Source: an uncultured Bacteroidales bacterium (GTDB lineage: Bacteria; Bacteroidota; Bacteroidia; Bacteroidales; SZUA-534). Taken from it: a stretch of 64,000 bases of DNA. The stretch covers positions 325,384-389,383 of the forward strand of contig CADASL010000002.1 of NCBI GenBank assembly GCA_902790595.1, given 5' to 3'. The notes beneath the pieces were generated by a model, which had not been told where the DNA came from, did no database searches, and was given only the letters and a program-made list of their open reading frames with translations. The position numbers and the translations under genes are program-made. Below, one piece after another: positions 9,154 through 18,339 of this stretch. The stretch's first letter is position 1. Every line of letters starts with the position of its first letter.

Positions 9154-9505
9154 GAGGAAAAGCGCCATTGTGCAAAGTTTTTGGCTTGCGCCGACGTGTT
9201 TTCGCTCGTGGCGATTGTAAATCTACAACTTAAGAAGATGATTTTTGTAAAGAAATTCTCGCTCGGTCGCGATAGTAAATCGGGAACTCGGATTTTTTAA
9301 CGCAGATTGAACGGCTTGAACTGATTTATACAATTTGAACGGCCCTGAAAGTTGTCCTGACGCGGGCAATGGTACGGTCAAACATTGCAAGATAAATGTA
9401 TGAAAGTTGGTTGGGAAAGGAATGCGTTATTTTAGATTAAAAGGTCGAAACGTGAGTATCGGAAAAAAATAGTAAATTCGCCAACATAAAATAAATGCAT
9501 AAATT
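9154..9505. other. Gene-free spacer with imperfect direct repeats
   Basis: About 350 bases without a credible gene. It holds an imperfect direct repeat, TTCGCTCGTGGCGATTGTAA at 9201 and TCGCTCGGTCGCGATAGTAA at 9259, each running on into ATC...AACT. Further right, TTGAACGGC occurs twice (9308-9345). An AT-rich stretch with a weak TAAATTCG box (about 9472) precedes the toxin-antitoxin pair. Confidence 0.6.
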
Positions 9506-9751
9506 ATGGAAGTGGCAATCGACAACGGAATATACAACAAAGCTTTGGAAACAGCGCAACGGCAAGGGCTGAATCTCAACACTATGATTGAAAACTTTCT
9601 TGTTAGGTTCATCGGTAAAAGTCACAAAACCAATACAGAAGCCATTCCAGATGTTGTGTTGAGTTTGTTAGGGGCAGCTGAACCATCCGACAGCAATGAC
9701 TTAAACGGCCGCGAGGCTTATTATCAATACCTTGAGGAAAAATACAAATGA
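9506..9751 (+). CDS. Putative antitoxin of a PIN toxin pair
   Basis: A small protein of 81 residues. The first 35 residues read as a short helix-turn-helix or ribbon-helix-helix-like stretch (AIDNGIYNKALETAQRQGLNLNTMIENFLVRFI), followed by a polar tail ending EAYYQYLEEKYK. In type II systems such a tail usually wraps the toxin. The gene overlaps the start of the PIN gene by four bases (ATGA), the classic translationally coupled layout. It resembles DUF6364-type antitoxins of Bacteroidota. The assignment rests mainly on size, coupling and partner. Confidence 0.7.
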   Translation: MEVAIDNGIYNKALETAQRQGLNLNTMIENFLVRFIGKSHKTNTEAIPDVVLSLLGAAEPSDSNDLNGREAYYQYLEEKYK

Positions 9752-10161
9752 CAACTCTTTTCCTCGACACCAATATAGTAATGGACTTACTTGAAAAGCG
9801 CGAGCCATATTGCAACGATGCAGTACGCTTGTTTACAATGGCTTACAACCGTCAAGTGAGTTTGGTAGTTTCGCCGATGACCTACACTACCGCCTCGTAT
9901 CTGCTGCGTAAACACGGCTCTGAAGGTGTTCGAAATCTTCTTTCCAATTTTCGCCGTTTGTCGCAAGACGCAACAACCAACGAACGCACCGTCGATGATT
10001 CACTCGCATCTCAATTCACTGATTTTGAAGATGCTATGCAATATTACACTGCACTTAAGGCTAAAGCTGACATAATCATAACCCGAAACGGTAAAGATTT
10101 CGCCAACTCGAAAATTCCGGTTATGACAGCCGCTGAATTTCTTGCGACAATTAATGAATAG
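9748..10161 (+). CDS. PIN-domain toxin (VapC-like ribonuclease)
   Basis: 137 residues spanning a whole PIN domain. LFLDTNIVMDLL at the N-terminus supplies the first catalytic Asp. A late acidic stretch, TDFEDAMQYYTAL, and KADIIITRNGKDF supply the remaining metal ligands. PIN toxins cleave RNA with Mg2+ or Mn2+. The start codon overlaps the stop of the small upstream gene, so the two should be one transcript. Composition is slightly AT-rich. The cellular target is unknown. Confidence 0.85.
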   Translation: MTTLFLDTNIVMDLLEKREPYCNDAVRLFTMAYNRQVSLVVSPMTYTTASYLLRKHGSEGVRNLLSNFRRLSQDATTNERTVDDSLASQFTDFEDAMQYYTALKAKADIIITRNGKDFANSKIPVMTAAEFLATINE

Positions 10162-10222
10162 CCTTTTCTCGTTTTTTCCCTGAAACCTGCTTTAGAGCAA
10201 AAGAAAATGTTTCGCACCCTAC

Positions 10223-12058
10223 TCACTGCACATCGCCGCGTAGCGCACGGTATCGCTTGCGCGAATCGGTGACGAAGATGCTGCTGGCGTATTCGGTGAT
10301 TATCTTCAGATAGTGCTGCATTGCCAACTGCTTGTCGTTCAGTTGGTTCTCATAGATAGTGGCAAGCATATAGTTAGCGTTATCGGCAAGCACATCGTCG
10401 GGAAACTGCTCTGCCACAATGCGATAAGCGTCAACAGCCTTGCCTATTTCGTTTCGCGAGCGATAGATTTCGGCTTTCAAAAACAACGCTTCATCGGCAA
10501 TCGGAGCGCTTGGAAATCGGCTTACTATTGAATCGATGCTGCGCAGAGCCATCGAGTCATTATGCTGATAATGAAGCAAATCGGCGCGGGCATAGATGAG
10601 CATTGCCGTGTCCGACGCATCGTCCCAGCCGGTGTTGTCCTCAATCAGCAGCGAAAGGTAGGCGGCATCGTTGGCGGTGAGCTTCTCAACACTTGCCTTC
10701 AACGCGTCGAGCTGCGCCTGCGCCCATTTGAAGTTACCTATATAATATGCAAGCTTCGCCTTGCGCAATTTTGCCTCTGAGCCAACCGGGTTGTTGCGGT
10801 TGTTGTCCTCAACCTGCGCGTAAGTCAGCGTGGCGTCAACATCGTTGCCCTGCATCAGATAAACGTCGGCCAGCTCAATGTCGATGGCGGCGAGCGTGGA
10901 TTTCTGCAGGCGCATTGTGCGGGCATCCTCAAGCAGAAATTGCGCATCGGCCGTCTTGCCCAGATAGACGGCTTTGAGTTTGGCCAGGCTGCGCACCAAA
11001 TCAACCGTTTCGGCATCAATACCCATATCCTGCAAAGCATCGGTCAGAGCCGATTCAAGCCGCTGATAGTCAGCCAGCTGATTGTCGATTCCAAGCTCAA
11101 CGCGACGGAACATCACCTGAAGCATTTCTGTGCGCGCGGCGTTGGTATATTCCTGATTACCACCTTTATCGATAACATATTGGTAGGCTTCGATGGCCGT
11201 TGCAAAATCGTTGTTGTCCGACGCCATCCGGGCCAGCGAAACCACGCGGTGGCCGTCCTCGTTCAGGCGGCGGTCAAGAGCCTTGGCCTGGACAAGCGCC
11301 ATCGGAAAATCGCGATCCTGAACAAAAATCCAAATCAGCAGCTCGGCAAACACCTTATTATCAGGATAATTCTGCGAATACTCCATCAGTTTGCCAATCA
11401 GCATCTGGTTCAGCGACTCGTCGGAATCGTTGTAAATGGCCTGTTGCAGATAGTTCTGAACTTGTTGCAGATAGATGTCGCTCACTCGCAACAACTCCAG
11501 AAACTCAACCACCATCTGGGTGTAATTACGTTGATAGTAAAACAGTTGCGCCATCTCCATACGGAAATCGTAAGCGCCCTTCATCAGCTTGCGGCCTTCG
11601 GCGTAAGTTTCCTCGGCGTAGTTGTAGAGGCGGTTGTCGATAAACGCCGACGCGAGGTTGTCAATCAGGTTGACATTGGCCGTCAGCTTCTTAATCGACT
11701 GATGGTAAATCTGTTTCGCGCGGTCGGGGTTGCCCTTCAACTCTTGAAGAAAACCCAAATCAACATTGTATTTCAGATTGCCCTTGTTCAGCTTTATCTG
11801 CGTCTGAATAAGAGTTTCAGCCGCCTCGTAATCAGGTATTTGCTGGAGTGATTTCAGATAATAGCCATAGTAGAAATCGGAATGGCCGTTCTTGTATAGG
11901 CGTGCAAAAACGTCGGCGGCTTTCTGATATTCGCCCTGACGGTAATATTGCATAGCCAACTGACTGTCGGTCTGTCTGTTAGCTGTTTGGCAGACCGATT
12001 GGAACGCTGTCAGCAGACAACATAGCAACAGAATCGTATGTAGGCTTGCAAATCGCAC
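10223..12058 (-). CDS. Secreted tetratricopeptide repeat protein
   Basis: 611 residues with an N-terminal signal peptide (hydrophobic residues 6-20, cleavage likely after a QSVCQ-type site), so it is periplasmic. TPR units run through most of the length: AMQYYRQGEYQKAADVFARL at the front, repeated AExxY units in the middle and FPDDVLADNANYMLATIYE near the end. TPR arrays are scaffolds. The C-terminal third resembles YbgF/BamD-like repeats. It lies 17 bases downstream of the DUF4293 gene and is probably co-transcribed with it. The partner is unknown. Confidence 0.8.
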   Translation of the reverse strand: MRFASLHTILLLCCLLTAFQSVCQTANRQTDSQLAMQYYRQGEYQKAADVFARLYKNGHSDFYYGYYLKSLQQIPDYEAAETLIQTQIKLNKGNLKYNVDLGFLQELKGNPDRAKQIYHQSIKKLTANVNLIDNLASAFIDNRLYNYAEETYAEGRKLMKGAYDFRMEMAQLFYYQRNYTQMVVEFLELLRVSDIYLQQVQNYLQQAIYNDSDESLNQMLIGKLMEYSQNYPDNKVFAELLIWIFVQDRDFPMALVQAKALDRRLNEDGHRVVSLARMASDNNDFATAIEAYQYVIDKGGNQEYTNAARTEMLQVMFRRVELGIDNQLADYQRLESALTDALQDMGIDAETVDLVRSLAKLKAVYLGKTADAQFLLEDARTMRLQKSTLAAIDIELADVYLMQGNDVDATLTYAQVEDNNRNNPVGSEAKLRKAKLAYYIGNFKWAQAQLDALKASVEKLTANDAAYLSLLIEDNTGWDDASDTAMLIYARADLLHYQHNDSMALRSIDSIVSRFPSAPIADEALFLKAEIYRSRNEIGKAVDAYRIVAEQFPDDVLADNANYMLATIYENQLNDKQLAMQHYLKIITEYASSIFVTDSRKRYRALRGDVQ

Positions 12059-12075
12059 GTTAACAGTTTGTTACA

Positions 12076-12546
12076 TCAGCGCAGACGGTCGGCCGATTTC
12101 ACAAGGTCATCGTCTTTCTTGATTCCGCGATGAGCCAGAATCAAAAGAATAAAATTGACTATCGGGAAGGCCATTGGCATACAAAAAGAGGCTTCAATCG
12201 TCAGTTTGTCGCTGCCAGGGTTTTTCGATAAACCGATGATGAAAGCTATCATCGCCACAAAAATCAGAATCTGCAGATAACTGCATAATTTGGTGATTTT
12301 CATCTGCATAGCCCGGTTGCGGAATTTAAAAAGCGCTATCAGGCACAAAACCACAAAAAGCGATGTTACGAGCGCAAGCGGAGTCATTGCAGCCGCGGAG
12401 ACGCCCTCGACGGCCGGCGACAGATGGCAGACAGTTAGCGCGACCTTATTGCCGCCAATTGCGATTTCGGCAAACGGAAAGCAAAACAGACTGACGCCGA
12501 GTGCGGCGGCGAGAAACAGATAAATCGACTGGATTCGTTGTATCAT
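12076..12546 (-). CDS. DUF4293 family membrane protein
   Basis: 156 residues with four predicted membrane helices (about 7-27, 55-75, 90-110, 125-145). The opening MIQRIQSIYLFLAA and the ending KSADRLR are typical of the Bacteroidota DUF4293 family; the function is unknown. Four codons of upstream open frame exist, but the ATG at 12546 begins the conserved MIQRIQ. A TATCTTTA box on the minus strand near 12639-12646 is a near-match promoter. First gene of a likely two-gene operon with the TPR gene. Confidence 0.85.
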   Translation of the reverse strand: MIQRIQSIYLFLAAALGVSLFCFPFAEIAIGGNKVALTVCHLSPAVEGVSAAAMTPLALVTSLFVVLCLIALFKFRNRAMQMKITKLCSYLQILIFVAMIAFIIGLSKNPGSDKLTIEASFCMPMAFPIVNFILLILAHRGIKKDDDLVKSADRLR

Positions 12547-12727
12547 TTTAAAAATCAATTAAATAATTCGCAAAAATTCCGACAGCGCGCATTGTTTTCA
12601 CTTTTGACAGTTTCGATTAAAAGCACGCTGGTTTGTGGCGTAAAGATAAAAAATCAATATTCGACTCGGGGGTTCACGTTCAATGTTTTCGTTATATCTT
12701 TGCCGCCGTTTTCAAAAAAAGCTGATT

Positions 12728-13096
12728 ATGAAACCGATAATTACAATTCTCTTGCTGATTGTGTCGAACACATTTATGACTTTTGCGTGGTACGGCCACC
12801 TGAAATTCGGCGAGATGCGCGGCTTTAAAGACCTCGGGTTGTGGGCTGTAATCCTCATCAGCTGGGGCATCGCGCTATTTGAGTACTGCTTTCAGGTGCC
12901 GGCCAACCGCATCGGCTCCAACATCAACGGCGGGCCGTTCAATCTGATTCAACTAAAAGTGATTCAGGAGGTTGTGTCGCTGACCGTTTTCACGATTTTC
13001 ACCATCACGGTTTTCAAAACCGAGACATTCCGCCTCAATCACATCATCGGATTCGCCTTTCTGATTTTGGCTGTCTATTTCATTTTCAAGAAGTAA
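12728..13096 (+). CDS. DUF486 (DMT-like) membrane protein
   Basis: 122 residues, four predicted helices, matching the DUF486 family (PF04342), which is distantly related to small drug/metabolite transporters: FMTFAWYGHLKF, ISWGIALFEYCFQVPANRIG, and a QLKVIQEVVSL segment. Substrate unknown. A TATCTTTG box at 12696-12703 places the start of transcription about 20 bases before the ATG at 12728, so the longer in-frame start at 12683 is unlikely. Confidence 0.88.
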   Translation: MKPIITILLLIVSNTFMTFAWYGHLKFGEMRGFKDLGLWAVILISWGIALFEYCFQVPANRIGSNINGGPFNLIQLKVIQEVVSLTVFTIFTITVFKTETFRLNHIIGFAFLILAVYFIFKK

Positions 13097-13184
13097 GCTG
13101 CCTGAGCGATAGTTTTTTCACTAAATCGGAAGCCCGCATCGAAAGTTGACTTTTATTTCTATTTTTGCAGAAAATCAGGGAACA

Positions 13185-13838
13185 ATGGATTACAACACAA
13201 ACAGAGACAAGCTGAGATTGCCGGAATATGGCCGCAACGTGCAGGAAATGGTCAATATAATCAAGAACACACCCGACCGCGAAGAGCGCAACCGTTTGGC
13301 TAAAAGCACAATACAACTGATGGGCAATATGAACCCGCAGCTGCGCGACGTGGCCGACTACAAGCACAAACTCTGGGACCATCTGGCTGTGATTGCCGAT
13401 TTCGACATCGACATCGACTCTCCATATCCATTGCCAACGCAAGCTGAAATTCATCAGAAACCAATGAAGATGAAATACAGCAACCCCGATGAAATCCGAT
13501 TCAAGCACTATGGCAAAATTCTGGAGGATATGGTTCGCAAAGCGACGCAATATCCTGACGGTGAGGAGAAAGACGCTCTGATTGCCACCGTTGCCAACCA
13601 AATGAAAAAATCGTTCCTGACCTGGAACCGCGAGACCGTCTCAGACGATGTGATTTTCTCTGATTTGCTGGCCATTGCCTGCAACCGCCTGAAAATTCCT
13701 GAAGGACTGAAACTTAAAGACTCGCGAGAGATTTTGCGTATGCAGGCGGCCGCATCCAACTCCGCAGCACTCACCAACACTCCGAGCAAGAAAACAAAGA
13801 AGAAAAAGACTTCTCCGATAAAAAAGAAGCAGAAGTAA
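13185..13838 (+). CDS. DUF4290 family protein
   Basis: 217 residues matching the Bacteroidota DUF4290 family: MDYNTNRDKLRLPEYGRNVQ, a DYKHKLWDHL segment, RFKHYGKILEDMV, and a lysine-rich tail (about 195-217) that probably binds nucleic acid or is disordered. Function not established. A TATTTTTG box at 13160-13167 precedes the ATG at 13185, giving a very short leader and arguing against the upstream in-frame start at 13146. A bidirectional terminator follows. Confidence 0.82.
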   Translation: MDYNTNRDKLRLPEYGRNVQEMVNIIKNTPDREERNRLAKSTIQLMGNMNPQLRDVADYKHKLWDHLAVIADFDIDIDSPYPLPTQAEIHQKPMKMKYSNPDEIRFKHYGKILEDMVRKATQYPDGEEKDALIATVANQMKKSFLTWNRETVSDDVIFSDLLAIACNRLKIPEGLKLKDSREILRMQAAASNSAALTNTPSKKTKKKKTSPIKKKQK

Positions 13839-13858
13839 ACGAAATCATTAGAGATACT

Positions 13859-13893
13859 GAAGGTTGCAAATCAAACACTTGCAACCTTTTTTA
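13859..13893. terminator. Bidirectional intrinsic terminator
   Basis: AAGGTTGCAA, a nine-base loop, TTGCAACCTT and a T-run. It sits between the convergent DUF4290 and SNF2 helicase genes and overlaps the helicase stop codon. The A-run on the left serves the opposite strand. Confidence 0.85.
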
Positions 13894-16812
13894 TTCAAAC
13901 AACTCCATCATTTCCTCAACAGTGATGTCCTTAAACGGATTGCTGTTGGCGAAGATGCCAGCCAAATGGCTCTTTTTGTTTTGCAAGGCGATGATTTTCT
14001 CTTCAAGTGTGCCCGCCGTAACAAACTTATAAACAAACACATTCTTCGTCTGCCCGATGCGGTGGGCTCGGTCCACGGCTTGGTTCTCGGCCGAAGGGTT
14101 CCACCACGGGTCGAGGATGAAAACATAATCGGCCGAGGTGAGGTTGATGCCCACGCCGCCAGCCTTGAGCGAAATCAAAAATACCCGAACGCGCTCATCG
14201 GTTTGAAAACGACGGATAACAGCCTCACGGTCAGCAGTTTCGCCCGTCAGCATAACGTATGGGATTTTTTTCTCGCACAGATACTCCTCGTAGATATTCA
14301 GGTATTTAACAAACGAGCTGAACATCAGCACCTTGTGATTCTCTGACAGCACGGTTTCAAGCACTCGCGTAACTTCGTCGAACTTGGCCGACGGCTCGCT
14401 GAATCCGGCCAACTGCGGATGGCAGGCTATCTGGCGAAGCCTCATCAGCGATTGCAGTACCAAAGTCGATGTTTTGGCCACTCCATCGCTGTTTATCTTG
14501 GTAATGAGTGCGTTACGCATCGCCGATTTCTCGCGCTCATAAAGCGACTGCTGCTCGTTGTCCATTGTGCAAGGACGAATCTGCTCGGTTTTGGGCGGCA
14601 GGTCGCTGGCCACCTCGCTCTTGGTGCGCCGCAGAATGAATGGCTCCACCAATGCCCGAAGCTGCGCCGCACGCTGACATTCCGGGTCATTCTCGACTCG
14701 CGTAACGTATTCAGTTTTAAACCGTTGAAAACTTCCGAGCAAGCCCGGGTTGATAAAATTCATCTGCGACCAAAGGTCGGTCAGGCTGTTCTCGACAGGC
14801 GTGCCGGTGAGCACCAGCCTATGCCGCGCCTTAAGACTTGCAACAGCCGCGTAACTCTTTGACGAACTGTTCTTTATGGCCTGACTTTCGTCGAGGATGA
14901 TGTAGTGGAACTTGTAAGCCGAGAGCAGCTCGTTGTCGTTGCGGACAAGGCCGTAGGTGGTTACAACCACGTCGTAATGGTTGAAGGTGGCGATGGTACG
15001 TGTACGATTGTTGCCAATGTGTGCCAGCACCTTGAGCGACGGAGCAAAGCGCGCGGCCTCGCTCGTCCAGTTGTGAACCAGCGACAACGGCACCACAATC
15101 AGGCTCGTCGGGCGCTTTGTGACTGACCGCGTTTGCGGCTGGTCGAAAAGCGAAAGTTGCGCAAATTGTTCTGCCACTGGCTGTTGAGTCTCAACTGTTT
15201 CTGTCGATACATCGAGCAGAAGAGCCAGCGCCTGAATGGTTTTGCCAAGGCCCATATCGTCGGCCAAGCAACCACCGAAATTATTGTTTTTAAGCAATTT
15301 AAGCCAATAATAACCCGTCTGCTGGTATGAGCGCATTGTGGCGTTCAAGCCGGTTGGCAGCGTGGCTTTTGGCAGATTGCCGGGCTCAAACAAATGGCGC
15401 ATAGTCTCAATATCAGGAGTCGAAAAGCCGGCCTCGTGCAACAGACCGAACATCTGCCGCCCCACCACCAGACCGTCGTCAACAATCCGGGCGGAATTGA
15501 ACAGCTCGGAATAGCGCGTGAACCACTCATCGGGCAGCACAGCGATAGTGCCGTCGGGCAGTTCAAACTCACGAATGTTGCGGGTGATGTTGCGGTATAG
15601 TTTCACAAACGGAATTGTGAAATTGCCGATAACCACCTGCCCGCGCAAGTCGAACCAGTCATTATCTTGTTTCACAGACACTTGCAAATCGATGTTGCCC
15701 AAATAGTATTTTCTCTCGCCACAATCTTGTCGGACCGAAATGCCAGCTTCGCGCAAGCTGTCAGACAGATGGTTGAGTTTCGACACAACGTGCCAAAACG
15801 CCTCTTCGGCAGCGACTGCACCAGCACCCTCGGGGTAAAAATGCACGCCGTCAGACGTTTGCAGCTGCATATTTTTCAGGCTGTCAACAATTTCCGATTC
15901 GGTTTCAATCCGACGAATGGCTTTCACAAACCGCACGTCGTCGCCGGTGTGCTGCATATCAACAAACGCACGTTCGGTGTTGTTGGGCAGAATCATCCGC
16001 TGCCCGTATTTGAACTTCAGAAGCAGCACCGGCTGTCCGCGCAAATCGTTCTCAAGGCAAAGCACAGGCTCGGGGTCACTCTTGACAATCTCAATATCGA
16101 ATCCGGTGGCTCTGACTTTGAATTTTTTCACCACATTGGTTACAAACTTCTCAAAATAAGCCATTTCCGTCTCCTTGCGGATGTGGATATAGTCGTTGGT
16201 CAGAAAAGGTTCCAACTTCTTGCTATCGATGTCGTGAAGCTGATATAACACTTTGTTAATCACCACACTGCACGGTTTCTCGCTGGTGATGACGATGGCC
16301 GTTTTGCCCTTGAGCTTGTCGTAATGGTCGCCGTGGTCGATGGCAATGCGGTAGCGGATGCCGTTCTCGTTGCGGTCGAACAGGAAGAGCGCCCGCGATT
16401 TCTGCTCGGCCACAACCACCTCGTCCGACGGGTATATCTGGCTCAGTTTCGGCATTTTATAAAAGAAACGCACTTTGTTGGCGATGGCCAGCTGCAGCAT
16501 CTTTTTCAGCCGGACGTCGATGTGCGGCCGAATACGTTTTTCGATGAATTCAGCATCAACGTGGCGCAGAAAATCGGCTGGCGGCTCCTTCGAGAACAGC
16601 CGCGCAATGTAGATGTCGTCGATTGTTCCGTAGAGTTTTACAATCTCGTCAAAATCAGCACAATAGCCCGCCACATCCTTTATGCTTATGGGCGACGCCT
16701 TGTCGATGGCCGAGTAGAGCGAATTGCCTCCCGACGGTGTTATAATATTAGGAATCAGTATATTACCAAACTTTCGATGCTTGGTAATTACGATTATCAG
16801 CTCCTTCTGCAT
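13891..16812 (-). CDS. SNF2/SWI2-family ATP-dependent helicase
   Basis: 973 residues. The C-terminal half is a complete SNF2 ATPase: LADDMGLGKT (about 513-522), TTYGLVRND, DESQAIKN (about 641), VLTGTPVENSLTDLW, LKAGGVGINLTSADYVF, DPWWNP and HRIGQ (about 910). The N-terminal half is an unassigned bacterial SNF2 N-terminal region with no clear SWIM motif. Such proteins translocate on duplex DNA and remodel protein-DNA complexes, often the RNA polymerase complex (compare RapA/HepA-like enzymes). The ATG overlaps the stop of the upstream SUI1/YciH gene by one base (TGATG), so the two are coupled. Confidence 0.92.
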   Translation of the reverse strand: MQKELIIVITKHRKFGNILIPNIITPSGGNSLYSAIDKASPISIKDVAGYCADFDEIVKLYGTIDDIYIARLFSKEPPADFLRHVDAEFIEKRIRPHIDVRLKKMLQLAIANKVRFFYKMPKLSQIYPSDEVVVAEQKSRALFLFDRNENGIRYRIAIDHGDHYDKLKGKTAIVITSEKPCSVVINKVLYQLHDIDSKKLEPFLTNDYIHIRKETEMAYFEKFVTNVVKKFKVRATGFDIEIVKSDPEPVLCLENDLRGQPVLLLKFKYGQRMILPNNTERAFVDMQHTGDDVRFVKAIRRIETESEIVDSLKNMQLQTSDGVHFYPEGAGAVAAEEAFWHVVSKLNHLSDSLREAGISVRQDCGERKYYLGNIDLQVSVKQDNDWFDLRGQVVIGNFTIPFVKLYRNITRNIREFELPDGTIAVLPDEWFTRYSELFNSARIVDDGLVVGRQMFGLLHEAGFSTPDIETMRHLFEPGNLPKATLPTGLNATMRSYQQTGYYWLKLLKNNNFGGCLADDMGLGKTIQALALLLDVSTETVETQQPVAEQFAQLSLFDQPQTRSVTKRPTSLIVVPLSLVHNWTSEAARFAPSLKVLAHIGNNRTRTIATFNHYDVVVTTYGLVRNDNELLSAYKFHYIILDESQAIKNSSSKSYAAVASLKARHRLVLTGTPVENSLTDLWSQMNFINPGLLGSFQRFKTEYVTRVENDPECQRAAQLRALVEPFILRRTKSEVASDLPPKTEQIRPCTMDNEQQSLYEREKSAMRNALITKINSDGVAKTSTLVLQSLMRLRQIACHPQLAGFSEPSAKFDEVTRVLETVLSENHKVLMFSSFVKYLNIYEEYLCEKKIPYVMLTGETADREAVIRRFQTDERVRVFLISLKAGGVGINLTSADYVFILDPWWNPSAENQAVDRAHRIGQTKNVFVYKFVTAGTLEEKIIALQNKKSHLAGIFANSNPFKDITVEEMMELFE

Positions 16813-17177
16813 CAGTTGCCCCCCGCCATTTTTGCCTTATAGCCGGCTTGCAGCAAGAGGTCGTACACTTTTTGCTTGAACTCGCCCTGAATCAGAATCT
16901 CGCCGTCTTTGGCCGAACCGCCCACGCCGCATTTGCTTTTCAGCATCTTGGCCAGCTCTTTCAGGTCGTCGTCGGTGCCCACAAAGCCCTGCACCAGCGT
17001 CACCGACTTGCCGGCGCGCTGCTTGCGGTCGATGCTCACTTTCAGGTTCTGACGGCTTGGCTCAAGGGTTTCGGCCTCCTCACTCTCGTCGGTTTCGTAT
17101 TTGAAGTCAGGATTCGTTGAATAGACCACGTTCAGGCGGTCTTTCCAGTCGTTGTTGCGGTTGCTATTCTTTCCCAT
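16812..17177 (-). CDS. SUI1/YciH-family translation factor homologue
   Basis: 121 residues. The second half is the SUI1 (eIF1-like) fold: DRKQRAGKSVTLVQGF, ELAKMLKSKCGVGGSAKDG, EILIQGEF and VYDLLLQAGY. Bacterial YciH-type proteins bind the 30S subunit and are thought to police initiation-codon or initiator-tRNA choice. The N-terminal 50 residues are polar and probably disordered. Co-transcribed with the SNF2 helicase just downstream. A TATCTTCG box on the minus strand (about 17217-17224) is a near-consensus promoter. Confidence 0.9.
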   Translation of the reverse strand: MGKNSNRNNDWKDRLNVVYSTNPDFKYETDESEEAETLEPSRQNLKVSIDRKQRAGKSVTLVQGFVGTDDDLKELAKMLKSKCGVGGSAKDGEILIQGEFKQKVYDLLLQAGYKAKMAGGN

Positions 17178-17347
17178 TTCTGATTATCAGTTTGTTTTTT
17201 TAACGATTGCAAAGCAACGAAGATAGAAAAATAATCGGCCTCCCGCCAAATAAAAAGCGAACGCCGACAACGCAATCTAGCAATTGTCAGAATAACTGAT
17301 TTACACAGATTTAACGTGATTTAAACGGATTGCGCCGGTTGATGGCA

Positions 17348-17378
17348 CAAAAAAAACGGCGTTGTGCGCCGTTGTTAT
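17348..17378 (-). terminator. Intrinsic terminator after the FecR gene
   Basis: On the minus strand, AACGGCG, CACAA, CGCCGTT and a run of eight T directly follow the FecR stop. It closes the sigma/anti-sigma operon. Beyond it lies a GATTTACACAGATTTAACG-type repeat (17290-17330). Confidence 0.88.
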
Positions 17379-18322
17379 TTCTTACAGAAAAGAATTTCTG
17401 AATCGGAAATCTTGTAGTCCCAGTTCATTGCGGTTGCAATGATTTCGGCAACCTGCTCAGCCGTAGGATTGTCGAAATGACCGGTGTAGGCCACATTGCG
17501 GGCATCGGCCGGCAGTGTGATTTTCTTGCCGAGATAAGCGCCCAGCTGAGCTGAAATCTGCGACAGCGGCTTGCCGTCGAAGCTGAACTGGCCGGTGTGC
17601 CAGGCGAGCGTATTGACGTCGAGGCTGTCGGTTGGCACAAGCGCCTTATTGCGACAGTCGAACGACGCGTGCTGCCCGCGTGTTACGATTGTGTTGACTT
17701 TTCGGCTGCCGAACGACACTTTGCCCTCGACAACCGATAAATCAACATTCTTAGCATCGGCCAAAGCCTTCAAGTTGAACGATGTGCCGAGCACTTTGGT
17801 GTAGACGCGCTGCGGTGTCTTAACCACAAACTCGTCTCCGGTGTGCCGCACGTCGAACATCGCCTCGCCAATGAGAGCGACCGTGCGCGTGCGCTTCGAC
17901 TCGTTGTACCTGTAGGCAATCTGGCTGTTTCGGTTAAGCCAGACGACCGAGCTGTCGGGCAGGGTCACCATCTCCGGCGTATTGCCCGACACGTATTTGA
18001 ACATATCGGTTTGAGTAGAATTTCGGAATGTGAAAACGCCGATGAGCAGGGCCACCGATGCTGCGGCGGCTGCCACCCACGTGAAACGGCGGCGGACAAT
18101 GCGGTGCTGCGTGAGCTGGCGGAAACGCTCCCACTCGGCATCAACATCAACCTGCATCTGGTATTTGACGTTGCCGGCGGCTTCCCAAACACGCATAATC
18201 TCAGCATATTCGCCGGCACCCTCGGGTGTCTGCAACCACGCGTCGAGCTCCTGCTGCTCCCTTGCGGTGAGCGGGCTGCCCGTGAGTTGTTTTGCCAATA
18301 TTTCTGAAATCGCGTCCTGCAT
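17375..18322 (-). CDS. FecR-family anti-sigma factor
   Basis: 315 residues. A cytoplasmic N-terminus with an anti-sigma-type helix bundle (LTAREQQELDAWL, residues 18-30) is followed by one membrane helix (about 81-99). A periplasmic FecR domain follows: VTLPDSSVVWLNRNSQIAY, GEAMFDVRH, FVVKTPQRVYTKVLGTSFNL and VVEGKVSF. The end (about 240-315) is an STN-like FSFDGKPLSQIS/AEIIATAMNWDY region. Members hold an ECF sigma factor until a TonB-dependent receptor signals. The sigma gene is 17 bases upstream. No SusC/TonB receptor gene follows; a terminator does. Confidence 0.92.
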   Translation of the reverse strand: MQDAISEILAKQLTGSPLTAREQQELDAWLQTPEGAGEYAEIMRVWEAAGNVKYQMQVDVDAEWERFRQLTQHRIVRRRFTWVAAAAASVALLIGVFTFRNSTQTDMFKYVSGNTPEMVTLPDSSVVWLNRNSQIAYRYNESKRTRTVALIGEAMFDVRHTGDEFVVKTPQRVYTKVLGTSFNLKALADAKNVDLSVVEGKVSFGSRKVNTIVTRGQHASFDCRNKALVPTDSLDVNTLAWHTGQFSFDGKPLSQISAQLGAYLGKKITLPADARNVAYTGHFDNPTAEQVAEIIATAMNWDYKISDSEILFCKK

Positions 18323-18339
18323 AGTTTTATCGCATTACT

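Noticed and set aside
10940-11851. Open frame antisense to the TPR protein gene (about 303 codons)
   Set aside because: No domain; the TPR repeats and signal peptide are on the minus strand.
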